Of a stretch of DNA of 32,727 nt, positions 18,201 to 27,907 are shown piece after piece. The stretch is taken from the IMG/VR virus record IMGVR_UViG_3300010300_000053, positions 1-32,727 of that record, one strand, 5' to 3'. How positions within the stretch are numbered: the first letter of the stretch is position 1; the number at the start of each line of letters is the position of its first letter. The stretch is from a virus. Made by a program: the position numbers and the translations under genes. Below the pieces are notes generated by a model, which saw nothing but the letters and a program-made list of their open reading frames with translations, was not told the DNA's origin and ran no database searches.

Positions 18201-21200
18201 TTTTATTAACAACAAACACTGAAGATGGTAATGGTGTCCCACCACCATAAGCTAAAGGAGTTGCACCAACACCAATAAATGTAGATCCAGGAGTATAAAT
18301 TAACTCTTCATTTTCACTGAAGAAATGATCTTGTATTGAAAATACTCCAGTAGATGGATTTAAGATACTCGAATCATTAGGATTAAATTTCTTTGCAAAA
18401 ATTGGTGTCCCATCAGTTGTCAATACGAAATCTAATTTATTAATTCTATCTCCATTGATAGCAAAATATTGATCTGCTAATACAGATTCTATAGAATTGC
18501 CAATCGTTAGATCTGGATAGATATTAATATTATCAATATCCGAATACAAACACTCATTGAAAGAAGAGATAATGATATCATCTGATGAATCTGGATAGAA
18601 CTTAAGTTCAAATTTATCAGATCCTACATATTCACCACCAAATGTTCCTATTCCCAAATTATCATTGACAGAAAGGAATTGTGCCTCTCTTACATAAATG
18701 TTAGATTGATCTTGGACCAAGAAAACATTATATAATGATTTTGTATTTCCAATACCAACTTCGACAAGAGCATTTACTGAATCAAAGTTGGACTTATCCA
18801 AAGTAATGACAGAAGTTGATAATCCAGAAGTTGTGGATGAATAATTGGATTGATATATTGCAGATCTTTCATTTCCATCTGATTGTCCATCCAATTTAAA
18901 TCTATAAGTCCCTACTCCTACAGAAGTATTGCCGAAACCTATTATTTTAGAATTAACATCAATATCATACGAAGTATCATTAATAAATTGTAAAACTAAT
19001 GATCCAGAGTCAACAAAAGCTGTAAACAACCCTACGATGTTGTTAGATCTTCCAATAGGAGTGTTATCAAAGTAGTATTCAGAAATAGTTGTGTCTGTTC
19101 CATCATATGTGACAAGTAATTCTACAAAATTAATTTCATTTGTAGAATTTTGAACAACATGGGATTTTACATATAAGGAATTAAAATCTGATGCGGAGAA
19201 TTGTGCTACACTCGATGTAGTAGAAGACGGTACTTCTAAAACTGATGACACAACATCAACAAATCCAATTGAAGTAGTTCCCAGTCCTACTCCAGGAAGA
19301 ACTTTTTTCTGAATGTACTTTAGATCATATTCTGTATCGAAAGGATCTTCAGGACTAAATCTTAAATAAGAGACTCCAAATTCATCAATTTCAATAGAAA
19401 AGTCTGCGTATACTTGATTTCCTTCTTTATTAGATAAAGAATTTTTTTCTAATATGTACGAATTATTTGAAATTTCATCATTAATGATAACAACATTGGT
19501 TAATTGTACTTCTGTCCCTTCAGAGTTAGAAACTTTGAATAAGTAGTTTGAATATGTCTCAGTTATATCAATTTCAAATAAATCTTTGTACTCCAGTGGA
19601 TCCGAATTGAAGTTTGAGAATTGATCACTAATATCGTCTATTCTCAATACAATATTTGATCCTATTTCATTGTAATTTACAAGTTTTTTAGAATTTAATT
19701 TTATAAACCTTGCAGTATTGTTTACAACATCAACATCAGTTACAAAGTCAAAATTATAAATTGTATCAACTCTTTTTTCGTTAATAATATCTTTTAGAAT
19801 TGTTGTTTGGTTTGAAGTAGAATTTACTCCGATTTTTTCATCTGGAAGTACTCTGGAAATAATTTGAGTATCTGAGAAATTTTTTAATCCGGATGTATGC
19901 ACCAAATTATTTACAGGAGTTTTAATATCTTTCCACTGCTGTAAACTCTTCACAGAATAAGATAGGTTTTGATAATAATCGTTGTCAGGTAATACCTGAT
20001 AATCTTCATTTAATTTTCCTGTTTCATTAGACCACCCCTCATTTTTTCTCGATGAGAAATCAACTTTAAATTTTCCATCATATGAGTTTAAACTTTTTAT
20101 TGTGGCAGTATTTCCAGTGGTTTTTCCTGTAATTACCTCACCTACAGATAAATCATAGCTACCAAATACTTTGATTGATGAATTTCCATCATACTCGACA
20201 ATTTCAAGATCTCTTTCTATTCCATTTGAGATAATTTTTTCTCCAATTTCAAAGAAAAATGGACTTAATGATATGGTAAATGATGGATAATTTTTCCTAT
20301 TTACAATTGTACCTGTAGAATCTTGAATAGTTTTTGCAATTCCAGTATTTGTAGTCAAATCTGAAATGTTTATAGTAATTCTAACATCATCTACTCCACC
20401 ACCATCATTGTAATTAGATATAGTGAAAAACTTATATCCATAATCACTTGAATTAAATCCATCACCATCAGAACTATATTTTTGAATACCTTCTATAAAA
20501 ACTTCATCGTTAGTATCAAATGGATTTTCACTAAATCCACTATCAGGTGTGGTCAAAATACAAGTAAAAATTCCAGATGAAGAAGATTCTACTTCTTTAA
20601 TACTAACACCATTGGTATTGTTTATTGCAAATAATTCGGCAGATTGATCAGAAATTCCTTTTGGTGCATTTGAAATGACCACTTCAGAAATCGAAGGTCC
20701 AACCAAAATTGATTCTAGAATCCCATTATTTAAAACTTCTCTTGTATCATTATTTACTATTGCAATTTGTGGTGGAGTAATATAATTATTTCCACCACTA
20801 ACCACAGTTATTTCATCTATTGTATTAGAATCACTTAGTGTTATGCTTGGAGATATAAATGCTTGTGGTTGTAAAGTTCTGTCGGAAGAATATTCAAATC
20901 CTTCATTAATGATCCTTACTTGATTAATAATACCAATATCATTTGTTTTTGGATTGACAGAAAGATTTTTACCACTAGTGGAATCTGATCCAGATAATTT
21001 TGGAAGTTTTTTATATCCTTGCCCACTAGAAATAATTTTAATTTTGTCAACAGATCCTTGGGTCAAACTAGATGTAGTTGAATATTTCAATTCATCACAT
21101 TCGGATGAAGTGTATGATAGTTTTTCTGGATTTTCTGAAATATTAATTCTAAATGTTGTTACTCCAACATCAAATATTGAATATGAATTTGTGTAAACAC

Positions 21201-24200
21201 TATCCACGTAAGATATTTCTGAATAATTTTTGACATCTTTGTCTGATGTGCTTATATACCCAGATTTTTCTAAATTATAATACAGTTTTTGTGGTATATT
21301 TTTAGAATAATTAATCGTTAAGGATGCAGTTGATGATACACCAACAGTCCCAACACCAGATATGTTAAATGATGTGGTTGATCCAGTCGAAACAAAATTA
21401 TTATTAAATTCTTGATCGTAATAAATTTTAAATTCATATCCACTGAGTGAAGAATCTGAAAGATTAAATACGAGATTATTATTTTTAACTGAGTAAATTT
21501 GTGGATTGATTAATGAGATGGATTGTGAAGAACTTCCTGTAGAAGCAAAACTTACCACTACAGGTGGATTTGAATTTGCGTTCTTAAGAGTATCACAGAA
21601 TTTTATAGTATTTTCATCAATTTTATAGATGAAATATTCACTCTCAGTAAGTGGAGATGGTCTCCTGTATCTTTTAACTATATCATCACCAGAAGAAACA
21701 ATATAGAAATTTTCTTCATCTGGGGAGACATATACTCCAGATGGATTTAAAAATGCAAACCTATCAATTTCAACACCAGTCGTGATGTCCCATGGTGTTG
21801 ATAATTCATAAATGTATAATTGGTCTACAGAAATTCCCACCCAATATACTATGGTGCCAGAAGAATTAATGTGTATATCGTAAGGATTACCATCTGGTGG
21901 GTTAATATCTAATCTGCCCGTAGAATCTCCAGAATAAGATGCTGTTGTAATGTCCCATGGGGTAGAAAGATCTAATTGATGAATAAAATCTCCACTTCTT
22001 CCAATTATGTAAAGTACAGTACCATCATATTTAAAATAAATTCCTTCCGGAACTAATTGAACAAATCCTAGACTATTTCCAGACCCAACATATAAACTTA
22101 CATTATCATAACTTGCAGTACTGATGTCCCATGCAGTAGACATAGAATATTGATATATTCTATCATTCGTATGCCCACAAACCCAGAACTTAAGACCATC
22201 ATCTCTAATATAAATTCCAGATGGGCTGACATCCTCACTAGTAACGTCTATAAGATTTGTAAATGTTGCCGTGCTTGGACTCCATGGTGTTGAAAGTTCA
22301 TACTCATTAACTTCATTAGCAGATCTACCAACAACATACATCTTCGTGCCATCAGGTTTGAAGAATATTGATTCTGGAGTAGAATCTTGAGAAGTGGTAT
22401 CGATCTGATCATTAGTATCAATTAAATACTCAAAAGTATCATCTTCATAATAAACCTTATCGCCAGTTTCTAATCCGTGATCAGTGATAGTGATTTCATT
22501 TGTAGTTGTATTAATTCCGGTGGAATTAAATCCAATAGGATTAATTACAATTGCATCAATTTCCGACTTGTAAAGAACTCTGACTGCTGTTGAAGTTCCA
22601 ATACCAACCGAAAGATTTGGTTTTACGGTGAGAGATATTGTATCTCCATTTGAAAGTCCATGTGAGGTTGATACAGAAACTGTAGATACGATTTTTTTAA
22701 CATTCGACAATTCCTGTTTGAATGTAGATTCAAAATAATAATCATCAACATCATCACCATTTGTTCTGAAGAATACCTCATCTCCGGATATTGTTGTTTT
22801 TATTCCAATAGTATTTGGTGACTTATTTACAACATATACTGATGGTGGCAAATCATATGGGGTGCTTGTTGGGGTATTTGAGATAGAAATTGCACCATTC
22901 CCATTTGCATTAAAATCTACTAATTGATTTGTAGTAAATTGATGATTTTCCAAATATATCCTTTGTGTTGGGATATTTCTGGTAATAGTTTCATTGCCTA
23001 AAGAGAAGGAAATTTCATTACCTACTCCCGTAATAGTTCCAACACCAATCGATTCATTTGGATTAAAATATACTTTATCGTCAAATTTAGATTCGAAGTA
23101 ATCTAAGTCTACATCCAAAGTAAATTTGTTTGGTTTAATGGATATTTGTTCTCCAGTAGTATGTGATATTCCGGGAATGCCCCTCTTAACTCTTAAAATA
23201 TTTTTATCAGAAAATACATTCAATACCTCAAGAGTCTCTGTACCAATGCCAATATTAGTTCCCGGTAAAATTGAAGAAGGAACATTAGTTACATAAATTT
23301 CTAATGATTCTCCAGATGCTTGAATTTCTGTAGTTAATCCGATATTATTGGATACAGGTACTGTAATCCTATAGGATTCATTTAATTCTGATAAAATTGA
23401 TGTTGAAAATCCAGAAATAATTACAAAATCACCACTGGATAATTGGTGGAAAGGTTCAATATACACTTCAATTTTATCTTTATCCCATACAAAAATTGAA
23501 TTATTGTATGTTTCTAAAGTTGTTGTAATATCATTAATATTTTTTCCTTCAATAGATGAGATAATTGCTTGGAGACCACCACCTTCTGTTCCATCATTAT
23601 CGAAAGTTAATTTATCACCAACTTTATAATCATCTCCAGAATTAATTATATCAAACCCAGAAATAGATCCTCGACTTACAGAATCAACTTCTATTTTTTG
23701 CCTCTTAATCTCATTTGTTTCTGTAATAAAATCATTATCTGCAAACTGTTCGGCAACTTTGTATGGGAAAGTATTTCTAACTAAATTTGAGTTATTAAAA
23801 TCAAAATCTTGATCTAATTCAAAATTTTCACTTAAAGTATTAGATCTATAAGTATTTCCAATAAAATATGGGAATTGTGGATTTCCTACAGAATCTATTG
23901 TTGCATAGTATGCGTAAACTCCATTTGGAAAATCAGTTGTTTTTGAATATCTTCCATTATGTTGGTCAAGATCTCCACTCGAAGGACTATACTTATAATC
24001 TTCGACAAAAAACCCAAGTGGAAAGTCTGATGTTGATGGTCTATCTAAAATATTAGAAGAATCTTTTGTATAACTCGATTGTAATGTTTTTACTACGGAG
24101 TTTAAATCTGTAGGATCACTTAATGCATAAGATCCATAAATTGGATTTCCATCATATGCCCACCCAATAATTCCAGACAATTCTGCATCATCTTCTTGGA

Positions 24201-27200
24201 AAGAAGTTCTTATATTCTCAGAATATGCAGAAACAAAATATTGCAATTTATCGTCAATATCTTTATAAGTTTCATAATTATTAGGTGTCAGTTTCTCAAC
24301 TTCATTTATAGATAATGCTCTAACTGAAGAATCAAATACAGCATCAGATCCAGAAGAGACTACATTTACCACAGTGGATGTTGAATATCCAATGCCAGGA
24401 TTAATAATTTCTACATCTGAAATTTTACCATTAGATATAAGAGCTCTAAGTGTTGCTCCACTACCAGATCCGGTTGGATCAAATACTTCTAAATCCGGAA
24501 CTGAAAAATATTCAAAACCACCAAACTGGAGATTAACTTGACTAATTGAACCATTTACAATAATTGGTTCAATTGATCCGTTTCTACCATTTTTGATACT
24601 TAAAATTGGTTTTAATTCATTATTAATAATCGATGACCCATATCCTGTACCAGAATCATACAAATAGAGGTCAGAAATAGATCCTTTTACTTCTGCTGTT
24701 GCAGTGATAGTATTTGTTTGAATTGCACTCGCAACTCCAACTGTAGTAAATTCTATAGAAACTTCAACATCGGGATACTTAAATTCTTGGAATCCAGACC
24801 CTGCTGATGAAAATTTCTCATAGTTTTCTTGATCAAAATTGGATGTTATAGTTCCACCAATACCAGCATCACATAACCTAAAAGAATTTTCATTATCTGC
24901 TAAAATATAATATTGGTTTGTGGTTGATAATCCAGAAATACCGGAAGTTCCACTAACATACTCTACAATATCTCCATTTAAAAATCCGTGATTTTCAAAT
25001 TTAATTAAATTTTCAGATACAGATACTTTTGAAGAATCGACCAATAGTTTTCTATTAGTAAGAGATCCTCCGTCAAGAATTTTAATTTCGGATATTGTAT
25101 TTTTTTCCTGACCAACTAAGAATTTATGTGTTCCAGTAAGAGAAGAGGAAGAAAATTCTATAACATTTGATAATGATGAGTAATCTTCAAAAGTTGGGAA
25201 TAGTTGAATAGTTGTATTATTATCTACTTTTGCAAAATATGTTCCATTATTAACCAAAGTCGATGATCCCAATCCAATAGAAATGTCAGGATTTCCATTA
25301 TTAACATATACTATTTCTTCACCATTACTAAAATTATGATTGGATAAAAATTCTAATTGTGATGTAGATACATCAATTCCACCACCACTTGTAGTTGGTC
25401 TTGCATCAAATAAAACTTCTCGCCTTCTCTTAACTAAAATAGGTTCAAAACTTCCACCTTTAATATTAAGTCCACTAACATTTACTGACAATACCTGGTT
25501 TATATCAAAATCTTGAGAATCTACAAATATATTTGTTACAGTTCCGGATAAAACAGGTTGAACTAATGCAGTTGTTCCTACACTAGAAGAAACTTCAATT
25601 TTAGGAGGATTTACAACATCAAAATTACTACCACCATTCAATACTGAAACCGAATCTAAAGGTCCATAATAAACTTTATCCTGAGACTTATAGTTAAAAA
25701 TTTCAACACCATTGATCAACATTCCAGTAGACCCTGGAATAGTATTTTCATTAGATCCACTTTTTACTAAATTTAAATCAAATTTTTTAAAGATATTAGA
25801 AGATCCTAAAGTTCTTGATTTTTGGGATATTAATGTAAACTTATGAGATTCTAACGGGATTTCTGAGGATGCAAATTGAAGAGCATTAGAATCACTACCA
25901 ACAAATGAACGTGATGAATAAAGTCTTATAGTCTTTGGATTTGTATCAGATACTCTGACAAAATATGATCCAGTGCTTAGTCCAACAAGAGATTTTTGAT
26001 CTGGTTGATAGAAAATTTCATCTCCAGTCACAAATGGAACATTTTCATCAAAAAGAATTTCTGTATAAAAATCTGATGACAATCCTGCTAATTGACCCGA
26101 AGAAGCATTTAAAATAGATTGACTAAGACCTTTGTCTAACTGATATGTGTAGAAATTAGATTGTTCTGAATCATATGATGGTAATGAATTTGATGCTACA
26201 TATGCAAAGTCACCATCCACATAAACATTTTGAATATCTGATATTAAACTCTCATTTCCATATTCAAAACTTACTTTTGAACTTGATGCCTTATTAATTT
26301 TTCTTCTTAATGCATAATTTTCTGGACTTCCTGTAGATATTTGTGTACCAGAAATATCAAATCCAGATAAAAGTACAATATTAGATTCAAATTCAATATT
26401 ATCACTTACATAAGGTTGATCACTCGACTCAGTTGGATACAAAATTGTATTTGTATCAATATCAATGATTTCAACTTTGTCACCTTTTTTAAATTGTGAT
26501 CTATCAACAAAAGTTTTTAAAGTGACACCATTTCCATCGAAACTTTGAATTTGAACCGAACTACTTGTGTTATAAATCCAAGAGTTTGCAAAAATTTCTT
26601 TATATGTTTTATTACTTTCTGGATTTCTTATTAGTTCTCCAAGATTTTTGACTGTTAATATTTGGCCCTCTTCTGCAGAGACAAAATCCGATGACTGCTC
26701 AAATTCTCTTAATACCCCAGTCAATCTTAATTCTACTTTTTTTGATGTGTCACCATTTTCATAACCAAAATAGGTATCTGTGGAAGAAAATACATTACTA
26801 GTTTCTGAAATTTCTTCTACAATTCCAGAACAATTTAAAAACTGATTGATATTTTTATCTGTATATGTTATAGTGTTATTTCCAGATTTAATAGTTCCGG
26901 AAGGGTCAAACCCAATCGTTGAATCGACAGATATAACTTTAGAATCAATAAGAACTTTTTCTAAACACTTTGTGTTTGGTGTAATCTTAAAAGTACCTTC
27001 AATTGTATTGGAATCATCATATCCAACAAAAAGATAAATTTTAAAGTATTGAATATTTTTTCTAGTAAATGGTTCAATAGCAGAAATAGAAGCTTTTGTT
27101 GCAGTATCGTCAGTTTTGAATAAAGTTTGTCCAACAAGTTTGCTAGGATCTCCAGAAATTGCTTCTGCAACGGCAATCTCTCTTCTAAGAAACTGTGCAT

Positions 27201-27906
27201 CTGATGGCTTTAAAAGATACTCCTCAAGATTAATTACCTTTGGAGTTTCTCCAAAAAGAACATTAAACAGAATTTTGAATGATTCATTAGTTCCTTTTGA
27301 CTCATAAAAAGATCTTGCTTCTTTTATAAAATTACCGACATTTAATTGTGAGTCAAATTCTCTATCTTCAAATCCTGGAGTAAAAGTATACTTAATTTTT
27401 TTATAAAATTCTTTTAGGAATAAAGAACTTAGATTTTCAACACTAGATCCACTAGAATGCTCTGCGGCATTGGATTGAGTAAAAACTAACTCTTCACCGT
27501 TTAATTCGTGGTGGTAATTGGTAACTCCACTAAATCCACGAACACATCCGGTAAATGAATGTGCTGTTGATCCAGTGTATGTAATAATCTCATCATCAAT
27601 TTTAAAGAGACCATACTTATTTGGGAATCCCTTGGTGCTTGATACATTAATTGTAGTAGCACTAGAAGTACAAGATTGTGTAGTAGCAGTACTATCAACA
27701 ATTACTTCTGGTGTTAAATTGTCAACTTTTAAATACTGATCTAAATTTTCTGCAATATCAATAGGTCCACCTTGATATTCTTGAGAAATATAGTATTGCT
27801 TTAAAAAGTCAACTGCCTTTGGACTTTCGTCCAAGACAAATTCTGGAACTTGGTTTAAGACTATATCTTGAATCTTTACTCTAGATTCAAATCCAGTTTG
27901 TATCAT
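15250..27906 (-). CDS. 7: Giant modular baseplate protein at the gp7 position
   Basis: The product has 4218 residues, about four times T4 gp7 (1032 aa), the wedge protein between gp6 and gp8. The first 290 residues (MIQTGFESRVKIQDIVLNQ, then FNVLFGETPKVINLEEYLL) look like the conserved head domain of cyanophage gp7-position proteins. The rest is an array of short beta modules: a GDEIFY/GxYFV module near residues 600-1100 and again later, and GGSGY-type repeats near 780, 1190, 3300-3500 and 3970-4030. There is a YHYH-type domain at about 1225-1355 (GWAYDGNPIYGSYAL, then LDQHNGRY) and a beta-propeller-like block of five repeats at about 1835-2085. The reading frame is intact throughout. It lies 1 nt behind gp6. 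A structural and possibly host- or glycan-contacting role is inferred. Confidence 0.82.
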   Translation of the reverse strand: MIQTGFESRVKIQDIVLNQVPEFVLDESPKAVDFLKQYYISQEYQGGPIDIAENLDQYLKVDNLTPEVIVDSTATTQSCTSSATTINVSSTKGFPNKYGLFKIDDEIITYTGSTAHSFTGCVRGFSGVTNYHHELNGEELVFTQSNAAEHSSGSSVENLSSLFLKEFYKKIKYTFTPGFEDREFDSQLNVGNFIKEARSFYESKGTNESFKILFNVLFGETPKVINLEEYLLKPSDAQFLRREIAVAEAISGDPSKLVGQTLFKTDDTATKASISAIEPFTRKNIQYFKIYLFVGYDDSNTIEGTFKITPNTKCLEKVLIDSKVISVDSTIGFDPSGTIKSGNNTITYTDKNINQFLNCSGIVEEISETSNVFSSTDTYFGYENGDTSKKVELRLTGVLREFEQSSDFVSAEEGQILTVKNLGELIRNPESNKTYKEIFANSWIYNTSSSVQIQSFDGNGVTLKTFVDRSQFKKGDKVEIIDIDTNTILYPTESSDQPYVSDNIEFESNIVLLSGFDISGTQISTGSPENYALRRKINKASSSKVSFEYGNESLISDIQNVYVDGDFAYVASNSLPSYDSEQSNFYTYQLDKGLSQSILNASSGQLAGLSSDFYTEILFDENVPFVTGDEIFYQPDQKSLVGLSTGSYFVRVSDTNPKTIRLYSSRSFVGSDSNALQFASSEIPLESHKFTLISQKSRTLGSSNIFKKFDLNLVKSGSNENTIPGSTGMLINGVEIFNYKSQDKVYYGPLDSVSVLNGGSNFDVVNPPKIEVSSSVGTTALVQPVLSGTVTNIFVDSQDFDINQVLSVNVSGLNIKGGSFEPILVKRRREVLFDARPTTSGGGIDVSTSQLEFLSNHNFSNGEEIVYVNNGNPDISIGLGSSTLVNNGTYFAKVDNNTTIQLFPTFEDYSSLSNVIEFSSSSLTGTHKFLVGQEKNTISEIKILDGGSLTNRKLLVDSSKVSVSENLIKFENHGFLNGDIVEYVSGTSGISGLSTTNQYYILADNENSFRLCDAGIGGTITSNFDQENYEKFSSAGSGFQEFKYPDVEVSIEFTTVGVASAIQTNTITATAEVKGSISDLYLYDSGTGYGSSIINNELKPILSIKNGRNGSIEPIIVNGSISQVNLQFGGFEYFSVPDLEVFDPTGSGSGATLRALISNGKISDVEIINPGIGYSTSTVVNVVSSGSDAVFDSSVRALSINEVEKLTPNNYETYKDIDDKLQYFVSAYSENIRTSFQEDDAELSGIIGWAYDGNPIYGSYALSDPTDLNSVVKTLQSSYTKDSSNILDRPSTSDFPLGFFVEDYKYSPSSGDLDQHNGRYSKTTDFPNGVYAYYATIDSVGNPQFPYFIGNTYRSNTLSENFELDQDFDFNNSNLVRNTFPYKVAEQFADNDFITETNEIKRQKIEVDSVSRGSISGFDIINSGDDYKVGDKLTFDNDGTEGGGLQAIISSIEGKNINDITTTLETYNNSIFVWDKDKIEVYIEPFHQLSSGDFVIISGFSTSILSELNESYRITVPVSNNIGLTTEIQASGESLEIYVTNVPSSILPGTNIGIGTETLEVLNVFSDKNILRVKRGIPGISHTTGEQISIKPNKFTLDVDLDYFESKFDDKVYFNPNESIGVGTITGVGNEISFSLGNETITRNIPTQRIYLENHQFTTNQLVDFNANGNGAISISNTPTSTPYDLPPSVYVVNKSPNTIGIKTTISGDEVFFRTNGDDVDDYYFESTFKQELSNVKKIVSTVSVSTSHGLSNGDTISLTVKPNLSVGIGTSTAVRVLYKSEIDAIVINPIGFNSTGINTTTNEITITDHGLETGDKVYYEDDTFEYLIDTNDQIDTTSQDSTPESIFFKPDGTKMYVVGRSANEVNEYELSTPWSPSTATFTNLIDVTSEDVSPSGIYIRDDGLKFWVCGHTNDRIYQYSMSTAWDISTASYDNVSLYVGSGNSLGFVQLVPEGIYFKYDGTVLYIIGRSGDFIHQLDLSTPWDITTASYSGDSTGRLDINPPDGNPYDIHINSSGTIVYWVGISVDQLYIYELSTPWDITTGVEIDRFAFLNPSGVYVSPDEENFYIVSSGDDIVKRYRRPSPLTESEYFIYKIDENTIKFCDTLKNANSNPPVVVSFASTGSSSQSISLINPQIYSVKNNNLVFNLSDSSLSGYEFKIYYDQEFNNNFVSTGSTTSFNISGVGTVGVSSTASLTINYSKNIPQKLYYNLEKSGYISTSDKDVKNYSEISYVDSVYTNSYSIFDVGVTTFRINISENPEKLSYTSSECDELKYSTTSSLTQGSVDKIKIISSGQGYKKLPKLSGSDSTSGKNLSVNPKTNDIGIINQVRIINEGFEYSSDRTLQPQAFISPSITLSDSNTIDEITVVSGGNNYITPPQIAIVNNDTREVLNNGILESILVGPSISEVVISNAPKGISDQSAELFAINNTNGVSIKEVESSSSGIFTCILTTPDSGFSENPFDTNDEVFIEGIQKYSSDGDGFNSSDYGYKFFTISNYNDGGGVDDVRITINISDLTTNTGIAKTIQDSTGTIVNRKNYPSFTISLSPFFFEIGEKIISNGIERDLEIVEYDGNSSIKVFGSYDLSVGEVITGKTTGNTATIKSLNSYDGKFKVDFSSRKNEGWSNETGKLNEDYQVLPDNDYYQNLSYSVKSLQQWKDIKTPVNNLVHTSGLKNFSDTQIISRVLPDEKIGVNSTSNQTTILKDIINEKRVDTIYNFDFVTDVDVVNNTARFIKLNSKKLVNYNEIGSNIVLRIDDISDQFSNFNSDPLEYKDLFEIDITETYSNYLFKVSNSEGTEVQLTNVVIINDEISNNSYILEKNSLSNKEGNQVYADFSIEIDEFGVSYLRFSPEDPFDTEYDLKYIQKKVLPGVGLGTTSIGFVDVVSSVLEVPSSTTSSVAQFSASDFNSLYVKSHVVQNSTNEINFVELLVTYDGTDTTISEYYFDNTPIGRSNNIVGLFTAFVDSGSLVLQFINDTSYDIDVNSKIIGFGNTSVGVGTYRFKLDGQSDGNERSAIYQSNYSSTTSGLSTSVITLDKSNFDSVNALVEVGIGNTKSLYNVFLVQDQSNIYVREAQFLSVNDNLGIGTFGGEYVGSDKFELKFYPDSSDDIIISSFNECLYSDIDNINIYPDLTIGNSIESVLADQYFAINGDRINKLDFVLTTDGTPIFAKKFNPNDSSILNPSTGVFSIQDHFFSENEELIYTPGSTFIGVGATPLAYGGGTPLPSSVFVVNKTNDTFQVSDTKSGSPLTFTSLGEGNQHIFAMSQSNTKAIITIDNITQYPLILTKLQTSLSGNGGSISSSDEIFALSGISTLNPNDILKVNDEYMEIVNVGFGTLNVGPITNTGNEKLVQVNRGFVGSSATSHNDGDTIDVYKGSYNIVNDTIYFTKAPRGNTAITRTENNFIFETSDFTGRVFLRNSYDTNRIYDDISSEFTGIGRTFTLTVGGANTSGIGSIGDNGVVFINGIFQTPTTDNNPNNNFSIVDNGTSTEITFSGIRTDSGDPSSVLAVENDINQNQIPRGGIIVSLGSSGGLGYAPLAGAAVSAVVSAGSITDLSTNFAGGSYGSGYNGIVSIGVTIFEEGHIGTAASITGVAGIGGTVIFNIVTGGSGYTNPTIIVSEPSYENLEVTGISRIGVGATTDTGVGLLIDVEVGSSNSTGIGSTYFEISNFTIKRSGYSFRKGDVFTPVGLVTDGRLSSPLSRYELTVLDTFSDNFGSWQFGEFDYIDSLKSYQDGERLRFPLLYNGSLLSFEVDENEQGSVNLSNSLLIFINGILQDPGVSYTFNGGTSFVFTNPPKTDDDLAVFFYRGTKGVDDVFVTNILPTLERGDIVQIFKNNEISGTVAQDSRTIFDLSLSDVFETNFYDRDGIDTDNLKPMSWTKQKTDRSVNGEFVYKTRQSLISQVYPTAKVIKDISSSDNEIFVDNADLFGYANSSPYTFGAILVGQDNKSAAKITSSIDGNGSVNLLTIVDGGSGYSGSTIDVKFIAPPTIGVGVGSTATATVTVGSNGSLTTPINITNPGLGYASAPLTIVERPDPEIEIITKIEDIKGFSGIITAIDVTTNSGQLALKFTLKVDGTFNNSPNILQPGYPILVKNTSIGSGVISVDSSDSEVVGIGTSFLDNIYYVSLVSSNGSIGIVTCNIDSSTPTAGLSTIGNHVGDFSWGRFGTITRSSSPISIGVTGRTVDVGLSTFPSIQRRNDGLRETGALNEKITS

Positions 27907-27907
27907 A

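Noticed and set aside
15250-27906. Giant gene as an assembly fusion of several proteins
   Set aside because: The frame is intact over 12.7 kb, composition is even and module types recur along it; there is no internal junction with start signals that I could see.
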